Assembly (NCBI RefSeq): GCF_000285275.1
Contig: NZ_CADO01000139.1
Location: 427,183-491,182 of the forward strand
Direction of reading: 5' to 3'
From: Acetobacter pasteurianus subsp. pasteurianus LMG 1262 = NBRC 106471
GTDB lineage: Bacteria > Pseudomonadota > Alphaproteobacteria > Acetobacterales > Acetobacteraceae
DNA: 64,000 bases
The position numbers were made by a program, and so were the translations under genes. Below, piece by piece: positions 28,004-37,445 of the stretch. Each line of letters opens with the position of its first letter. Within the stretch, counting starts at the first letter, position 1. The notes beneath the pieces are model-generated. The model saw only the letters and a list, made by a program, of their open reading frames with translations. It was not told the origin of the DNA and did not search any database.

Positions 28004-28736
28004 GTGTCTGTGTGCCTTTTTTGTGGGCTACGTAGTCATCCCACCCAGATTTGCGCAGTTGGCAGGCGGGGCAGGTGCCGCATCCATGCCCCCATGCGTG
28101 CAATGTGCCGCGCTCTCCCAAATAACAGGTGTGGCTTTCTTTATTGATCAGTTCAACAAGCGGTTGCCCACCCAGTTCTTCCGCCAGTTCCCATGTTTCG
28201 GCTTTATCCAGCCACATCAGGGGCGTGTGCAGAACGTAGCGGGATTCCATACCTAGGTTGAGCGCAACCTGTAGGGCTTTAATGGTATCATCCCGGCAAT
28301 CTGGGTAGCCCGAATAATCAGTTTCGCACACGCCGGTAACAATGTGCTTAATGCCGCGCCGTGCCGCCAGAGCCGCAGCAAAAGTAAGAAAAATCAGGTT
28401 TCGGCCCGGCACAAACGTATTGGGCAGGCCGTTTTCCGCCATGCTGATTTCAGCATCTCGCGTTAAGGATGTTTCAGAAACCTCGCCCAATGCGTGCAAG
28501 GGCAGGGTGTGGTCTTCTCCCAAACGCTCAGCCCAAACGGGGTTCTGATGCACAAGCCCTTGGCGAATGCTCGCACGGCATTCCAGTTCAACCGCATGGC
28601 GTTGGCCGTAATTAAACCCAAGTGTTTCTACACGCCCATAACGTTCCAGCGCCCATGCCAGACAGGTTGCGGAATCTTGGCCACCAGAAAAAAGAACGAG
28701 GGCAGATTCCTGTTTATCACGGGCAGGAAGAGGCAT
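27996..28736 (-). CDS. queC: 7-cyano-7-deazaguanine synthase
   Basis: A 246-residue ATP-dependent enzyme converting CDG to preQ0. The PP-loop is [19 protein letters not shown], and the C-terminal zinc site is the cysteine set in CYLGERG and [19 protein letters not shown] at 28736 gives the standard N-terminus and lies two bases after the queE stop. Together with queD and queE it supplies preQ0 for tRNA modification. Confidence 0.95.
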   Translation of the reverse strand: MPLPARDKQESALVLFSGGQDSATCLAWALERYGRVETLGFNYGQRHAVELECRASIRQGLVHQNPVWAERLGEDHTLPLHALGEVSETSLTRDAEISMAENGLPNTFVPGRNLIFLTFAAALAARRGIKHIVTGVCETDYSGYPDCRDDTIKALQVALNLGMESRYVLHTPLMWLDKAETWELAEELGGQPLVELINKESHTCYLGERGTLHAWGHGCGTCPACQLRKSGWDDYVAHKKGTQTHA

Positions 28737-28738
28737 GA

Positions 28739-29389
28739 TTAGGGTATTCCGATAAGCTTGTGGGTCTGGAGTGAAAGCCCCCATAAAGGGTGCGCCAGAC
28801 AGTATTCAATAGCAGCCTGTGTGTTGGCTGCCTGCTGAGGGCCATCCATAGGCTGAAGCCAGAAATGTTGGAAATCAAGATTTTCCAGAGCGGCGGGGTC
28901 TATCCCCGGCTGAGGAAATACAAGCTTCAGCTCGGTTCCTGCTTTTTGCACCAGTTCAGCCCCGGCTTTGGGGCTAATGCATAGCCAGTCTATGCCTTTG
29001 GGGGCCATTACTGTGCCGTTGCTTTCCACTGCAATGCTAAAGCCTTGGGCGTGCATGGCGTCTATCAGGGCGGTATCAAGCTGGAGTAGGGGTTCTCCCC
29101 CTGTAAAAACAACCAGTTTTTGGCCGGTTGCTTTTGTATCCTCCGTGGGCTGCGGCCAGAAACTGGCAATGGTTGCCGCCAGTGCGGCCGCGTTTTCAAA
29201 CTTGCCGCCGTTTACGCCATCTGTGCCGATAAAATCGGTATCGCAAAACTGACAGATGGCTTTAGCGCGATCTTCCTCCCGCCCAGACCAGAGGTTGCAG
29301 CCTGTAAAGCGGCAGAAAACAGCCGCGCGACCAGCCTGACCACCTTCACCCTGGAGGGTAAGGAAAATTTCTTTAACCGAATATGTCAT
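28739..29389 (-). CDS. queE: 7-carboxy-7-deazaguanine synthase, noncanonical cluster motif
   Basis: A 216-residue radical-SAM enzyme that contracts carboxy-tetrahydropterin to CDG. The cluster cysteines are Cys31, Cys46 and Cys49, giving the spacing CX14CX2C rather than the usual CX3CX2C; this spacing is known from a characterised QueE subgroup (Burkholderia multivorans). [19 protein letters not shown] and [13 protein letters not shown] are also typical. It is four bases from bioB, another radical-SAM gene. Confidence 0.93.
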   Translation of the reverse strand: MTYSVKEIFLTLQGEGGQAGRAAVFCRFTGCNLWSGREEDRAKAICQFCDTDFIGTDGVNGGKFENAAALAATIASFWPQPTEDTKATGQKLVVFTGGEPLLQLDTALIDAMHAQGFSIAVESNGTVMAPKGIDWLCISPKAGAELVQKAGTELKLVFPQPGIDPAALENLDFQHFWLQPMDGPQQAANTQAAIEYCLAHPLWGLSLQTHKLIGIP

Positions 29390-29392
29390 GAA

Positions 29393-30403
29393 TTATGCAG
29401 AAGGCAGGCCAATGCCTGTTGTATGCATACCAAGCTTATCCAGCAAAGCTCTGTCACGCGTGGCTTGTGGGTTGGGGGTGGTCAGCAGGCGTTCACCATA
29501 GAAGATGGAGTTGGCACCAGCCAAAAAGCAGAGCGCCTGTGTTTCATCGCTCATATTTTCGCGGCCAGCGGCAAGGCGTACGCGGCTTTTGGGCATGGTA
29601 ATACGGGCAGCGGCAATCATGCGCACAAAATCAAGCGGTTCCACTTCATCCGCTTTGGCCAGAGGTGTGCCTTCCACCTTAACGAGCAGATTAATTGGCA
29701 CGCTTTCAGGATGCGTGGGCAGGGTGGCAAGGGCCGTAATCAGGCCTGCACGATCCGATTCATTTTCACCCAAACCCACAATGCCACCGCAGCATACATT
29801 GATGCCGGCATCCCGCACGTTGGAAAGCGTATCCAGCCGTTCCTGATAGGTGCGGGTGCTGATGATTTCCCCATAATATTCGGGGGAAGTATCTAGGTTG
29901 TGGTTGTAGTAATCCAGCCCGGCATCATGCAGTTTATGGGCCTGCGCGTTGTCCAGCATGCCCAATGTTACGCAGGTTTCCATACCAAGCTGCTTTACGC
30001 CTTCAATCATGGCGCACACGGTATCCAGATCACGCTCCTTGGGAGAACGCCAGGCGGCACCCATGCAAAAACGACTGGCTCCAGCGGCCTTGGCTTTTTT
30101 GGCCTCGGTCAACACGGCTTCAACAGCCATCAGCTTATCTGCCTTTACGCCTTGTTCATGCTTGGCGCTTTGTGGGCAGTAGGCGCAATCTTCCGGGCAG
30201 CCACCCGTTTTAATGGAAAGCAGTGTGGAAATTTGGATTTCCGTTGGGTCAAACGTCGCGCGGTGCAGCGTTTGGGCCCTGAACATCAATTCAGGAAACG
30301 GCAGGTCAAGCAAAGCCTGAACTTCTGCGACCGTCCAATCATGGCGGACTTCCGAAGAGGAGGTGACAGAAGAGTGAGCAAGCGGGGAAGAACCATCAGG
30401 CAT
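29393..30403 (-). CDS. bioB: Biotin synthase
   Basis: A 336-residue radical-SAM enzyme inserting sulfur into dethiobiotin. The SAM-cluster motif is [13 protein letters not shown] (CX3CX2C). Segments such as [21 protein letters not shown] and AGRENMS match the family. ATG at 30403 was chosen; an in-frame TTG at 30412 is possible. No other bio genes are near, so biotin genes are scattered, and the link with queE is probably just shared transcription. Confidence 0.96.
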   Translation of the reverse strand: MPDGSSPLAHSSVTSSSEVRHDWTVAEVQALLDLPFPELMFRAQTLHRATFDPTEIQISTLLSIKTGGCPEDCAYCPQSAKHEQGVKADKLMAVEAVLTEAKKAKAAGASRFCMGAAWRSPKERDLDTVCAMIEGVKQLGMETCVTLGMLDNAQAHKLHDAGLDYYNHNLDTSPEYYGEIISTRTYQERLDTLSNVRDAGINVCCGGIVGLGENESDRAGLITALATLPTHPESVPINLLVKVEGTPLAKADEVEPLDFVRMIAAARITMPKSRVRLAAGRENMSDETQALCFLAGANSIFYGERLLTTPNPQATRDRALLDKLGMHTTGIGLPSA

Positions 30404-30572
30404 GGAGTGCAAACCGAACCAGATTTATAGAGAAGGAAAGTGATTTATAGCCTTTTTATCGCAGTAAGGCCAGTTTTCACGTTGCGTGTTAAAGACATAT
30501 TCAGGGCTATACGCCATACTAAATGTTTATAATTCAGCTTGTCATGATGCGGCTGGGATGAAGGAGAATAAA

Positions 30573-30848
30573 ATGTCTGCAAAAAAAGGCGTTTCCGGCG
30601 CAGTTCTTGCTGTTGCAATTACCGGTCTTCTGGGCGGCTGCCATGAACAGCACGAAGAAAATGCCAACCGTGCAGTGCGGCCGCTGCGGATGCCAAATCC
30701 GGCTGCAGTCTATTGTGTGAAGAAAGGCGGCACGTTGAGCACCGAAAGCACGGACAAGGGGCAGATCAGCTATTGCCATCTGCCAGACGGCAGCGTGATG
30801 GAAGAATGGGAACTGTTCCGCAGGGACAATCCGGCGCCAAAAAAGTAA
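30573..30848 (+). CDS. DUF333 small lipoprotein
   Basis: A 91-residue predicted lipoprotein: signal ending in LLGGC, followed by a DUF333 domain with NPAAVYCVKKGGTLSTEST and YCHLPDGSVMEEWELFRRD. The two domain cysteines may pair. The family is often labelled a putative hemolysin, but there is no good evidence for that activity. ATG at 30573 is preceded by AAGGAG with standard spacing, which decides the start over two upstream in-frame codons. Confidence 0.8.
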   Translation: MSAKKGVSGAVLAVAITGLLGGCHEQHEENANRAVRPLRMPNPAAVYCVKKGGTLSTESTDKGQISYCHLPDGSVMEEWELFRRDNPAPKK

Positions 30849-30873
30849 TCTGATCGATCGAACATGATTTTTG

Positions 30874-30919
30874 GCCCGATGCAGGGCATTTTGACCCGTG
30901 AGGGGGCTTTGCATCGGGC
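30874..30919. repeat. Inverted repeat downstream of the DUF333 gene
   Basis: Arms GCCCGATGCA and TGCATCGGGC match perfectly over 10 bases with a 26-base spacer. ATTTT follows the right arm. It may be a terminator or an RNA element; the sequence does not decide. Confidence 0.5.
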
Positions 30920-31109
30920 ATTTTGAGCGCTTTAGGCGGTAGGGTGGATCGATTTCAGGATTTTAGGGCGTCAGAATGAGCATGTGAAAGCATGCTGCAC
31001 GGATATGATGGATCGGTCTGGGTATTTTCGAAACGGCTATAAATTGTATAAGATATATTATGCCAACAAAATTAACTATAAAACATGAGCGCGTGAGGGA
31101 TCGTCTATA

Positions 31110-31131
31110 TAACTATCCATTATGATGGTTA
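31110..31131. promoter_or_regulatory. Possible operator upstream of cysH
   Basis: An imperfect dyad in AT-rich DNA: TAAC-ATC arms match on both sides around CCATTATGATGG. It lies 106 bases before the chosen cysH start. A LysR- or Rrf2-type regulator would be a reasonable guess for this pathway, but no known consensus was matched. Confidence 0.25.
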
Positions 31132-31236
31132 ATTTGGGAATATGACCATTGAGGCGTTGAATTTTGGGTTGTGGGTTCCTTATTATATCTGTATCACGTC
31201 GTTAATTACATTTTCTGTCATACGGGTTTGTGTGTA

Positions 31237-31935
31237 GTGACCGCTCTTTCTGATGATACAGCGACCATAACCAAGCAGCTTGTGCCCGTGCAGGAGAACC
31301 CCGTTCTACTGCTGCGCAAGGCCAGTGAGCTTTTGGGAGACAGGTTGGCTGTCCTCTCCTCTTTCGGGGCGGAATCTGCGTTGCTTCTGGCAATGGTGGC
31401 AGAGGCCGATCCGGCCATGAAAGTGCTGTTTCTGAATACCGGAAAACACTTTCCGCAAACCCTCGAATATCGGCAGAATTTGGCCGATTTTCTGCATCTT
31501 TCCAACGTTCAGGACGTGGCTCCTCAGCCCCGGCAGGTCGAAAATCGGGACCCTACCGGGGAATTATGGGCGTTTGATCCAGATGCCTGCTGTGCCTTGC
31601 GCAAGGTGGAACCCCTGCAAGTGGCCTCTCTGCCCTATGAGGCACTGGTGACCGGGCGCAAGCGTGGACAGGCTGTTACAAGATCCACGCTGGAAATTGT
31701 GGAATTGCGAGAAGATGGGCAGCTACGGCTCAACCCTCTTGCATTTTGGAGCGCGGAAGACATCACGCAGGAAATGCAGCGCCGGGGGCTGCCTCCTCAC
31801 CCATTGGTGGCGGAAGGCTATCTTTCCATCGGCTGCGCCCCGTGCACGCAACCAGTTGATGGTGCGCAGGATGCACGGGCCGGACGTTGGGCCGGGTTGA
31901 ATAAAACGGAATGCGGTATCCACATTAAACACTAA
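31237..31935 (+). CDS. cysH: Adenylyl-sulfate (APS/PAPS) reductase
   Basis: A 232-residue enzyme reducing activated sulfate to sulfite. Besides the C-terminal catalytic cysteine (KTECGIH, about Cys226), it has the cysteine pairs of the [4Fe-4S] type: CysCys at 118-119 (DACCALRKVEP) and CAPC at about 200-203. That pattern marks enzymes that can use APS directly. The GTG at 31237 was taken as start because no in-frame ATG exists nearby and the upstream sequence (GTG at 31171) looks noncoding; no good ribosome-binding site is seen. First gene of the sulfate assimilation block. Confidence 0.9.
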   Translation: MTALSDDTATITKQLVPVQENPVLLLRKASELLGDRLAVLSSFGAESALLLAMVAEADPAMKVLFLNTGKHFPQTLEYRQNLADFLHLSNVQDVAPQPRQVENRDPTGELWAFDPDACCALRKVEPLQVASLPYEALVTGRKRGQAVTRSTLEIVELREDGQLRLNPLAFWSAEDITQEMQRRGLPPHPLVAEGYLSIGCAPCTQPVDGAQDARAGRWAGLNKTECGIHIKH

Positions 31936-31999
31936 CGGGTTCTGGCTGATTTTACCCTCAGCCACGTCGTGTCATACACAGGGTTACGGAAACGGAAAC

Positions 32000-32794
32000 A
32001 TGGATCATCTTGATCAACTCGAAGCTCAGAGCGTTTTTATTCTGAGAGAAGCGTACAGAAAGCTCAAACCTCTGGCCATGCTGTGGTCTTTGGGTAAAGA
32101 TTCCAATGTGATGGTCTGGCTGGCCAAAAAGGCGTTTCTGGGCCGGGTTCCCTTCCCTGTCATGCATGTTGATACCGGCAAGAAGTTCCCGGAAATGTAT
32201 AAATTCCGCGATGAATATGCCAAAAAGTGGGACCTCAATCTGCTGTTGGGTGAGTGCCCGCCGGTAGAGGATATGGACCCCTCCCTACCTCCAGCAGCAC
32301 GTTCTGCTGCGCGTAAAACAGCGGGCCTTGCCGCCATGATCGAAAAGCACAAGCTGCAGGGTGTTATTGCCGGTATCCGCCGTGATGAGCAGGGAACACG
32401 CGCCAAGGAACGTGTTTTCAGCCCGCGTGGTGCCAGCCATAAATGGGATATCCGTAACCAGCCGCCCGAATTCTGGGACCAGTACGCAACACCGCACGAA
32501 GAAGGCATGCATATTCGCGTGCATCCGCTGCTGGCTTGGCGTGAAATCGATATCTGGCGCTATATCGAGCGTGAAGGCATCCCGCTGGTTGATCTGTACT
32601 TCTCCAAAAACGGCAAGCGTTACCGCTCCTTGGGTGATTCAGACATCACCTTCCCGGTAGAAAGCAACGCTTCCACTCTGGCGGAAGTGATTGAAGAACT
32701 GGAAACAACCAAAACATCCGAACGCGCAGGCCGCGCAATGGATCATGAATCCGAAGATGCTTTTGAACGCCTGCGTGTGGCGGGTTACCTCTGA
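32000..32794 (+). CDS. cysD: Sulfate adenylyltransferase subunit 2
   Basis: A 264-residue PP-loop ATPase subunit making APS from sulfate and ATP. The conserved LAMLWSLGKDSNVMVWLAKK region holds the nucleotide loop (SxGKDS), and HVDTGKKFPEMY and GIRRDEQGTRAKER are typical. It works with the GTPase domain of CysNC encoded 28 bases downstream. Confidence 0.95.
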   Translation: MDHLDQLEAQSVFILREAYRKLKPLAMLWSLGKDSNVMVWLAKKAFLGRVPFPVMHVDTGKKFPEMYKFRDEYAKKWDLNLLLGECPPVEDMDPSLPPAARSAARKTAGLAAMIEKHKLQGVIAGIRRDEQGTRAKERVFSPRGASHKWDIRNQPPEFWDQYATPHEEGMHIRVHPLLAWREIDIWRYIEREGIPLVDLYFSKNGKRYRSLGDSDITFPVESNASTLAEVIEELETTKTSERAGRAMDHESEDAFERLRVAGYL

Positions 32795-32822
32795 TTACGG
32801 CGTGGACTGGAAATAGAATATC

Positions 32823-34703
32823 ATGAGCGAAAAAATTTATTCATCTCAGGATGCCGCCACGCCAATCGTGATTGTGGGGCATGTTGACCACGGTAAATCC
32901 ACCCTTATTGGGCGTTTGCTGCACGATACGGACAGCCTTCAGGATGGCAAGGTTGCCCAGATTATTGAATCGTCCAAAAAGCGCGGCCTGAAGATTGAGT
33001 GGAGCTTTCTGCTGGACTCCCTTCAGATCGAGCGCGATCAGGGCGTTACGGTTGATTCCACCCGTATTCCGTTCCGCTTGGGCCAGCGTGAATTTGTGAT
33101 TGTGGATGCACCGGGACACCGCCAGTTCCTGCGTAACATGATTACAGGTGCCGCCGATGCAGAAGCCGCCGTGCTGGTGGTGGATGCGCAGGAAGGTGCG
33201 CGTGAACAGACACGCCGCCACGCCATGCTGCTGCACCTTATCGGCATTCGCCACGTTATTGTGCTGCTGAACAAGGTGGATCTGCTTGATTTCGATCAGG
33301 CCAAGGTGGAAGCAGTCGAAAAGTCTGTAACGGAACTGCTGAACAAGCTGGGGCTGGAAGCGGCTCTGTTTGTTCCGGCTTCTGCGCGTGATGGTGATAA
33401 CATTGCCAGCCGCTCAGAACGCTCTCCGTGGTATAAAGGCCCTACGCTGACAGAAGCTCTGGCCAGCGTGCCCTCACCCGCTTCCCGCTCCGAACTGGCG
33501 CTGCGCCTACCGGTGCAGGACGTGTATCGTTTTGATAACATCCGCTATGTGGCTGGTCGTGTTGAACGAGGCCGTGTGCGCGTGGGCGATACGGTTATTA
33601 TCGGCACGCAAAAAACCCCTGCCCGCATTGCTTCGATCGAAAGCTGGCATACAGCACCGCATGTGTCTGCCTCTGCCGGGCAGTCCATCGCCGTAACGCT
33701 GGAACCAGACGTTATTCCCGATCGTGGTGACTTGTTGCACCATGCCGATGCCGCGCCAATGGAAGCCTCCCGCGTGCGGGTGCGTCTGTTCTGGCTGCGT
33801 CAGGAACCGCTGCGTGTGGGTGAGCATTTCCGCCTGCGTCTGGCCACGGCAGAACATGCTGTTACCGTGACTGCCATTGATAAAGTGGTGGATCTGGATG
33901 ATCTGACAGAACACCCCGGCACCGAAGTTCCGCCCGAAGGGTTTGCGGAAATCGTGCTGTCTGCGGCAGAAAACATTCAGTTTGACCCGTTCACCCCCGG
34001 CACAACAGATGGCCGCGGTGTATTGGTTGACCGCCAGCAGCGTATTGTGGGTGGTGCGCCCATTATTGGCCCAGCCACTATTGCAGATGGTGAAAAGGTT
34101 ATTCACCCAAGTGCCAGCACCGTTACCGTGCAGGACCGTGAACGCGCCAAGGGTCACAAAGGCTCCGTGTTCTGGCTGACCGGTCTTTCTGGTTCTGGCA
34201 AAAGCACGCTGGCCCGTGCGGCAGAAACCCGTCTGTTTGCAGATGGTGTGGATGTTACCGTGCTGGATGGTGATACACTGCGTGCAGGCCTGTGTAAGGA
34301 TCTGGGTTTCTCTGAAGCGGATCGGACAGAAAACGTACGCCGGGCTGCAGAAGTGGCACGCCTGCTGCGTGATGCCGGTCAGGTTGTGATTGTGGCCCTG
34401 ATCTCCCCACTGCGTTCTGACCGAGATCTGGCCCGCCAGATTATTGGGGATGGCTTTGAGGAAGTGTTTGTGGATGCCGATCTTGGTACCTGCGAACAGC
34501 GTGACCCCAAAGGCCTGTATGCAGCCGCTCGTGCAGGAAAAATCAGCGGCTTTACGGGCATTGATGCCCCGTATGAAGCCCCTGCCGCACCTGCCCTGCG
34601 TTTGGTAACGGGTAAGGATAGCGTAGAAGCAGCCACAAAAACGCTGGTGACTTTTGTAGAAAACACCGTGCGTAACAAAACGGGTGCCCGTGCGCAGTCC
34701 TGA
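32823..34703 (+). CDS. cysNC: Bifunctional sulfate adenylyltransferase subunit 1 / APS kinase
   Basis: A 626-residue fusion. Residues 1 to about 420 are a translation-factor-like GTPase ([35 protein letters not shown]) driving sulfate adenylation with CysD. Residues from about 440 are an APS kinase: P-loop [29 protein letters not shown], the serine motif ISPLRSDR and [13 protein letters not shown] are all intact. So the cell can make PAPS as well as APS, although CysH carries the cluster motif of APS reductases. NodQ-type fusions of this kind are common in alphaproteobacteria. Confidence 0.95.
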   Translation: MSEKIYSSQDAATPIVIVGHVDHGKSTLIGRLLHDTDSLQDGKVAQIIESSKKRGLKIEWSFLLDSLQIERDQGVTVDSTRIPFRLGQREFVIVDAPGHRQFLRNMITGAADAEAAVLVVDAQEGAREQTRRHAMLLHLIGIRHVIVLLNKVDLLDFDQAKVEAVEKSVTELLNKLGLEAALFVPASARDGDNIASRSERSPWYKGPTLTEALASVPSPASRSELALRLPVQDVYRFDNIRYVAGRVERGRVRVGDTVIIGTQKTPARIASIESWHTAPHVSASAGQSIAVTLEPDVIPDRGDLLHHADAAPMEASRVRVRLFWLRQEPLRVGEHFRLRLATAEHAVTVTAIDKVVDLDDLTEHPGTEVPPEGFAEIVLSAAENIQFDPFTPGTTDGRGVLVDRQQRIVGGAPIIGPATIADGEKVIHPSASTVTVQDRERAKGHKGSVFWLTGLSGSGKSTLARAAETRLFADGVDVTVLDGDTLRAGLCKDLGFSEADRTENVRRAAEVARLLRDAGQVVIVALISPLRSDRDLARQIIGDGFEEVFVDADLGTCEQRDPKGLYAAARAGKISGFTGIDAPYEAPAAPALRLVTGKDSVEAATKTLVTFVENTVRNKTGARAQS

Positions 34704-34720
34704 TTGCGTTCTGGTTTGAT

Positions 34721-34745
34721 AAGGCGGGTGTAAAATACCCGCCTT
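34721..34745 (+). terminator. Hairpin after cysNC
   Basis: AAGGCGGGT (34721-34729) pairs with ACCCGCCTT (34737-34745) across a seven-base loop, followed by ATTTG. It is likely a terminator or attenuator that splits the cys block before the DUF2849-cysI unit. Confidence 0.6.
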
Positions 34746-34894
34746 ATTTGCCCTTGTAGCTGGTTGTTAAGAGCATATGTGTATCTTGAGGTGCCGGGGG
34801 TGCTTCAAGATACGTTTTTGATTCGTGGTATATTGATATTCTCGCATCTGTTGTGTAATTCTGAACCTGCACACGGGGCAGAAAGGGATAAGCG

Positions 34895-35236
34895 TTGGAT
34901 CGGAGAAATAATCGGCGGGATGAACAGGGGCTGAGCGTTGTTACAGCCAACCGTCTGCTTGATGGGCGCATTGTATGGTTGGATGCGCAAGGTAAGTGGC
35001 AGCTTTTTATCCAGCAGGCGCATCCTTTCCCCAATGCGGAAATGGAACAGGTTCTGGCCCGCCAGAACGCAAAAGCAGCTGCGGATGAAGTGGTTGGGGT
35101 GTATGGTGTACAGGTCGAGCAAACATCGTCTGGCCTGCTGCCCATAACCACGCGGGAGCGTATTCGTGCCCTTGGGCCAAGCGTTCATGCCGAATTCACA
35201 CCTGCATGGCAGGCTGCGCAACACGCCAGCGCCTGA
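34895..35236 (+). CDS. DUF2849 protein, sulfite reductase operon
   Basis: A 113-residue small protein of a family found beside cysI in alphaproteobacteria. The core LSVVTANRLLDGRIVWLDAQG is visible, followed by AHPFPNAEMEQVL. Its function is unknown; position suggests a role in delivering electrons or assembling the sulfite reductase, which is inference. Start is TTG at 34895, chosen because AAAGGGA lies six bases before it. cysI starts 33 bases downstream. Confidence 0.85.
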   Translation: MDRRNNRRDEQGLSVVTANRLLDGRIVWLDAQGKWQLFIQQAHPFPNAEMEQVLARQNAKAAADEVVGVYGVQVEQTSSGLLPITTRERIRALGPSVHAEFTPAWQAAQHASA

Positions 35237-35269
35237 TACCAGCAGAGCAAGACGGACACAGTTAAAGCC

Positions 35270-36961
35270 ATGTCTTATTCCACCCAGCCTGCCCTTCCGG
35301 TTGGCCGTTACGCGTATGATGATGTTGATCGTACGTTTCTCAAGCAGCGCGTTGAGCAGTTTCGGGATCAGGTTCAGCGTCGTATCGCTGGGGAGCTGAC
35401 CGAAGAAGAGTTCAAACCCCTGCGGTTGATGAACGGTCTGTACCTTCAGTTGCATGCCTATATGCTGCGTGTGGCCATCCCCTATGGCACGCTCAGCTCC
35501 TCCCAGATGCGCGCCTTGGCACATATTGCCAGAACGTATGATCGGGATTACGGGCACTTCACCACACGGCAGAATATCCAGTTCAACTGGATCAAACTGG
35601 AAGATACGCCTGATATCCTGAACGTACTGGCCGATGCAGAAATGCACGCCATTCAAACCAGTGGTAACTGCATCCGTAACGTCACGTCAGATCAGTTTGC
35701 TGGTGCTGCAGCGGATGAAGTGCTGGACCCCCGCGTGCACGCTGAAATCCTGCGTCAGTGGTCCACCCTGCATCCGGAATTCACGTTCCTGCCACGTAAG
35801 TTCAAGATTGCCATTTCTGGCAGCAAGCAGGACCGTGTAGCTGCGCGCTTTCATGATATCGGCCTGTTGGCCCGCAAGGGTGAAAACGGTCGGGCCGTGT
35901 TTGAGGTGTACGTTGGCGGTGGCTTGGGCCGCACCCCGATTGTGGGCGTAAAGCTGCGTGATGACCTGCCAGAAGAAGATCTGATTGCGTATCTGGAAGC
36001 CGTTCTGCGTGTTTATAACGAATACGGCCGGCGCGATAACATGTACAAGGCCCGTATCAAGATACTGGTGCAGGCTTTGGGCGCAGAGGCTTTTCTGGGC
36101 AAGGTGAACGCAGAATTTGCGGCTATGGATCGGGCACGTTATCGCCTGCCAGAAGAAATTGTTGCGGCCATTCAGGCCCGCTTTGGCACGCCAGAGTTTC
36201 AGGCAGAAAATGGCGCGGCAGACGCTTTGGCTGCCCAGCAGAAAGCCGATGCGCAATTTGATGCATGGGTACGCACCAACACGCATGCCCACAAACAACC
36301 CGGCTACGCATGCGTTACCATATCCTGCAAGCCGGTTGGCGGTATTCCGGGGGATGTAACATCTGCCCAGATGGATCTACTGGCTGATCTGGCGGATAAA
36401 TACAGCTTTGGCGAACTGCGCATTACGCATTTGCAGAACGTGGTTCTGGGCCATGTGCGCCAGGATGCGCTGCATGAACTATGGCAGATCCTTAAGGCAA
36501 ACGGGCTGGGCACGGCCAATATCGAGATGGTGACAGACATTATTGCCTGCCCCGGTCTGGATTATTGCGCACTGGCAAATGCGCGTTCCATCCCTATTGC
36601 GCAAAAGCTGAGCGAACGCTTTGGAGATGCCACACTCCAGCAGGAAATTGGCAACCTGCGGCTGAATATCTCTGGCTGCATCAATGCCTGCGGGCATCAT
36701 CATGCAGGCCATATTGGTATTCTGGGTGTTGATAAACGGGGTGAGGAAGCATTCCAGATCACTCTGGGTGGCAGCGCGATGGAAGATGCCTCTGTTGGGC
36801 AGATTCTGGGCTCTGCACTTTCTGAAGATGAAACGGTTGATGCCGTGGCGCGGATCATAGATACATATCTGGCCCAGCGTGAGGCCGGAGAACGGTTTAT
36901 TGATACGTGCCGCCGTCTTGGCACAGCCCCCTTCAAGGATGCAGCTTATGCCCCTGTTTGA
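35270..36961 (+). CDS. cysI: Assimilatory sulfite reductase, hemoprotein (nitrite/sulfite reductase family)
   Basis: A 563-residue siroheme/[4Fe-4S] enzyme reducing sulfite to sulfide. Siroheme-side residues are in YGHFTTRQNIQFNWI, and the four cluster cysteines are in ACPGLDYCALA and LNISGCINACGHHHAGH. No CysJ flavoprotein is adjacent, so electrons probably come from ferredoxin or another donor, perhaps with the DUF2849 and DUF934 partners. Its 3' end overlaps the DUF934 gene by 14 bases. Confidence 0.93.
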   Translation: MSYSTQPALPVGRYAYDDVDRTFLKQRVEQFRDQVQRRIAGELTEEEFKPLRLMNGLYLQLHAYMLRVAIPYGTLSSSQMRALAHIARTYDRDYGHFTTRQNIQFNWIKLEDTPDILNVLADAEMHAIQTSGNCIRNVTSDQFAGAAADEVLDPRVHAEILRQWSTLHPEFTFLPRKFKIAISGSKQDRVAARFHDIGLLARKGENGRAVFEVYVGGGLGRTPIVGVKLRDDLPEEDLIAYLEAVLRVYNEYGRRDNMYKARIKILVQALGAEAFLGKVNAEFAAMDRARYRLPEEIVAAIQARFGTPEFQAENGAADALAAQQKADAQFDAWVRTNTHAHKQPGYACVTISCKPVGGIPGDVTSAQMDLLADLADKYSFGELRITHLQNVVLGHVRQDALHELWQILKANGLGTANIEMVTDIIACPGLDYCALANARSIPIAQKLSERFGDATLQQEIGNLRLNISGCINACGHHHAGHIGILGVDKRGEEAFQITLGGSAMEDASVGQILGSALSEDETVDAVARIIDTYLAQREAGERFIDTCRRLGTAPFKDAAYAPV

Positions 36962-37436
36962 AAACGGCCAGATTATTGAAGATACATGGCTGATCGCGCA
37001 GGATGATCAGCCCTTGCCGGAAGGTGATGTGCTGGTGCCGCTGGCGCGTCTGGCAGAAGGTTTGGGTCGTAATGGCAATGGGCGTCTGGGCGTTCTGCTC
37101 AAGCAGGATGAACAGGTGGAAGACCTTAAAGCCGCCCTGCCCCGTCTTGATGTTGTGTGCCTGACATTCCCCATTTTCCGTGATGGGCGGGCCTTCACGC
37201 AGGCGCGCAGCTTACGTGAGCACCTGCATTATGCGGGAAAAATTCGTGTAACCGGGCATTTCCTGCCCGATCAATACGAATTCCTGCTGCGTTGCGGGGT
37301 TGATCAGGTGGTTATTCCTGAAGACAGCAAGATAGATGTGTGGGAAAAAGCGCATCATCGTTTCACCATCGCCTATCAGCCTTCTGTGTTGAACGAAAAG
37401 CCGGAAGGCTTTGCATTCAGGAGATTTCTCTCCTAA
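36948..37436 (+). CDS. DUF934 protein, sulfite reductase operon
   Basis: A 162-residue protein of a family nearly always next to cysI. Segments LDVVCLTFPIFRDGRAFTQA and QYEFLLRCGVDQVVIPED are typical. Function unproven; it is usually called an oxidoreductase-associated protein of sulfate assimilation. ATG 36948 follows AAGGA at proper distance; an ATG nine bases earlier (36939) is possible. Only nine bases separate it from the waaA fusion gene, so sulfur and lipid A genes share a transcript or nearly so. Confidence 0.87.
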   Translation: MPLFENGQIIEDTWLIAQDDQPLPEGDVLVPLARLAEGLGRNGNGRLGVLLKQDEQVEDLKAALPRLDVVCLTFPIFRDGRAFTQARSLREHLHYAGKIRVTGHFLPDQYEFLLRCGVDQVVIPEDSKIDVWEKAHHRFTIAYQPSVLNEKPEGFAFRRFLS

Positions 37437-37445
37437 TCAGGCTGC

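Larger units (their letters stand above)
30849..31236. other. Noncoding region before cysH
   Basis: No convincing gene here. The first part has a perfect 10-base inverted repeat, GCCCGATGCA (30874-30883) with TGCATCGGGC (30910-30919), which could end the DUF333 transcript. From about 31020 the DNA becomes AT-rich, and it holds TAACTAT twice (31073-31079 and 31110-31116), the second inside an imperfect dyad at 31110-31131 (centre CCATTATGATGG). This is the likely control region of the cys operon, inferred from position only. Confidence 0.45.
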
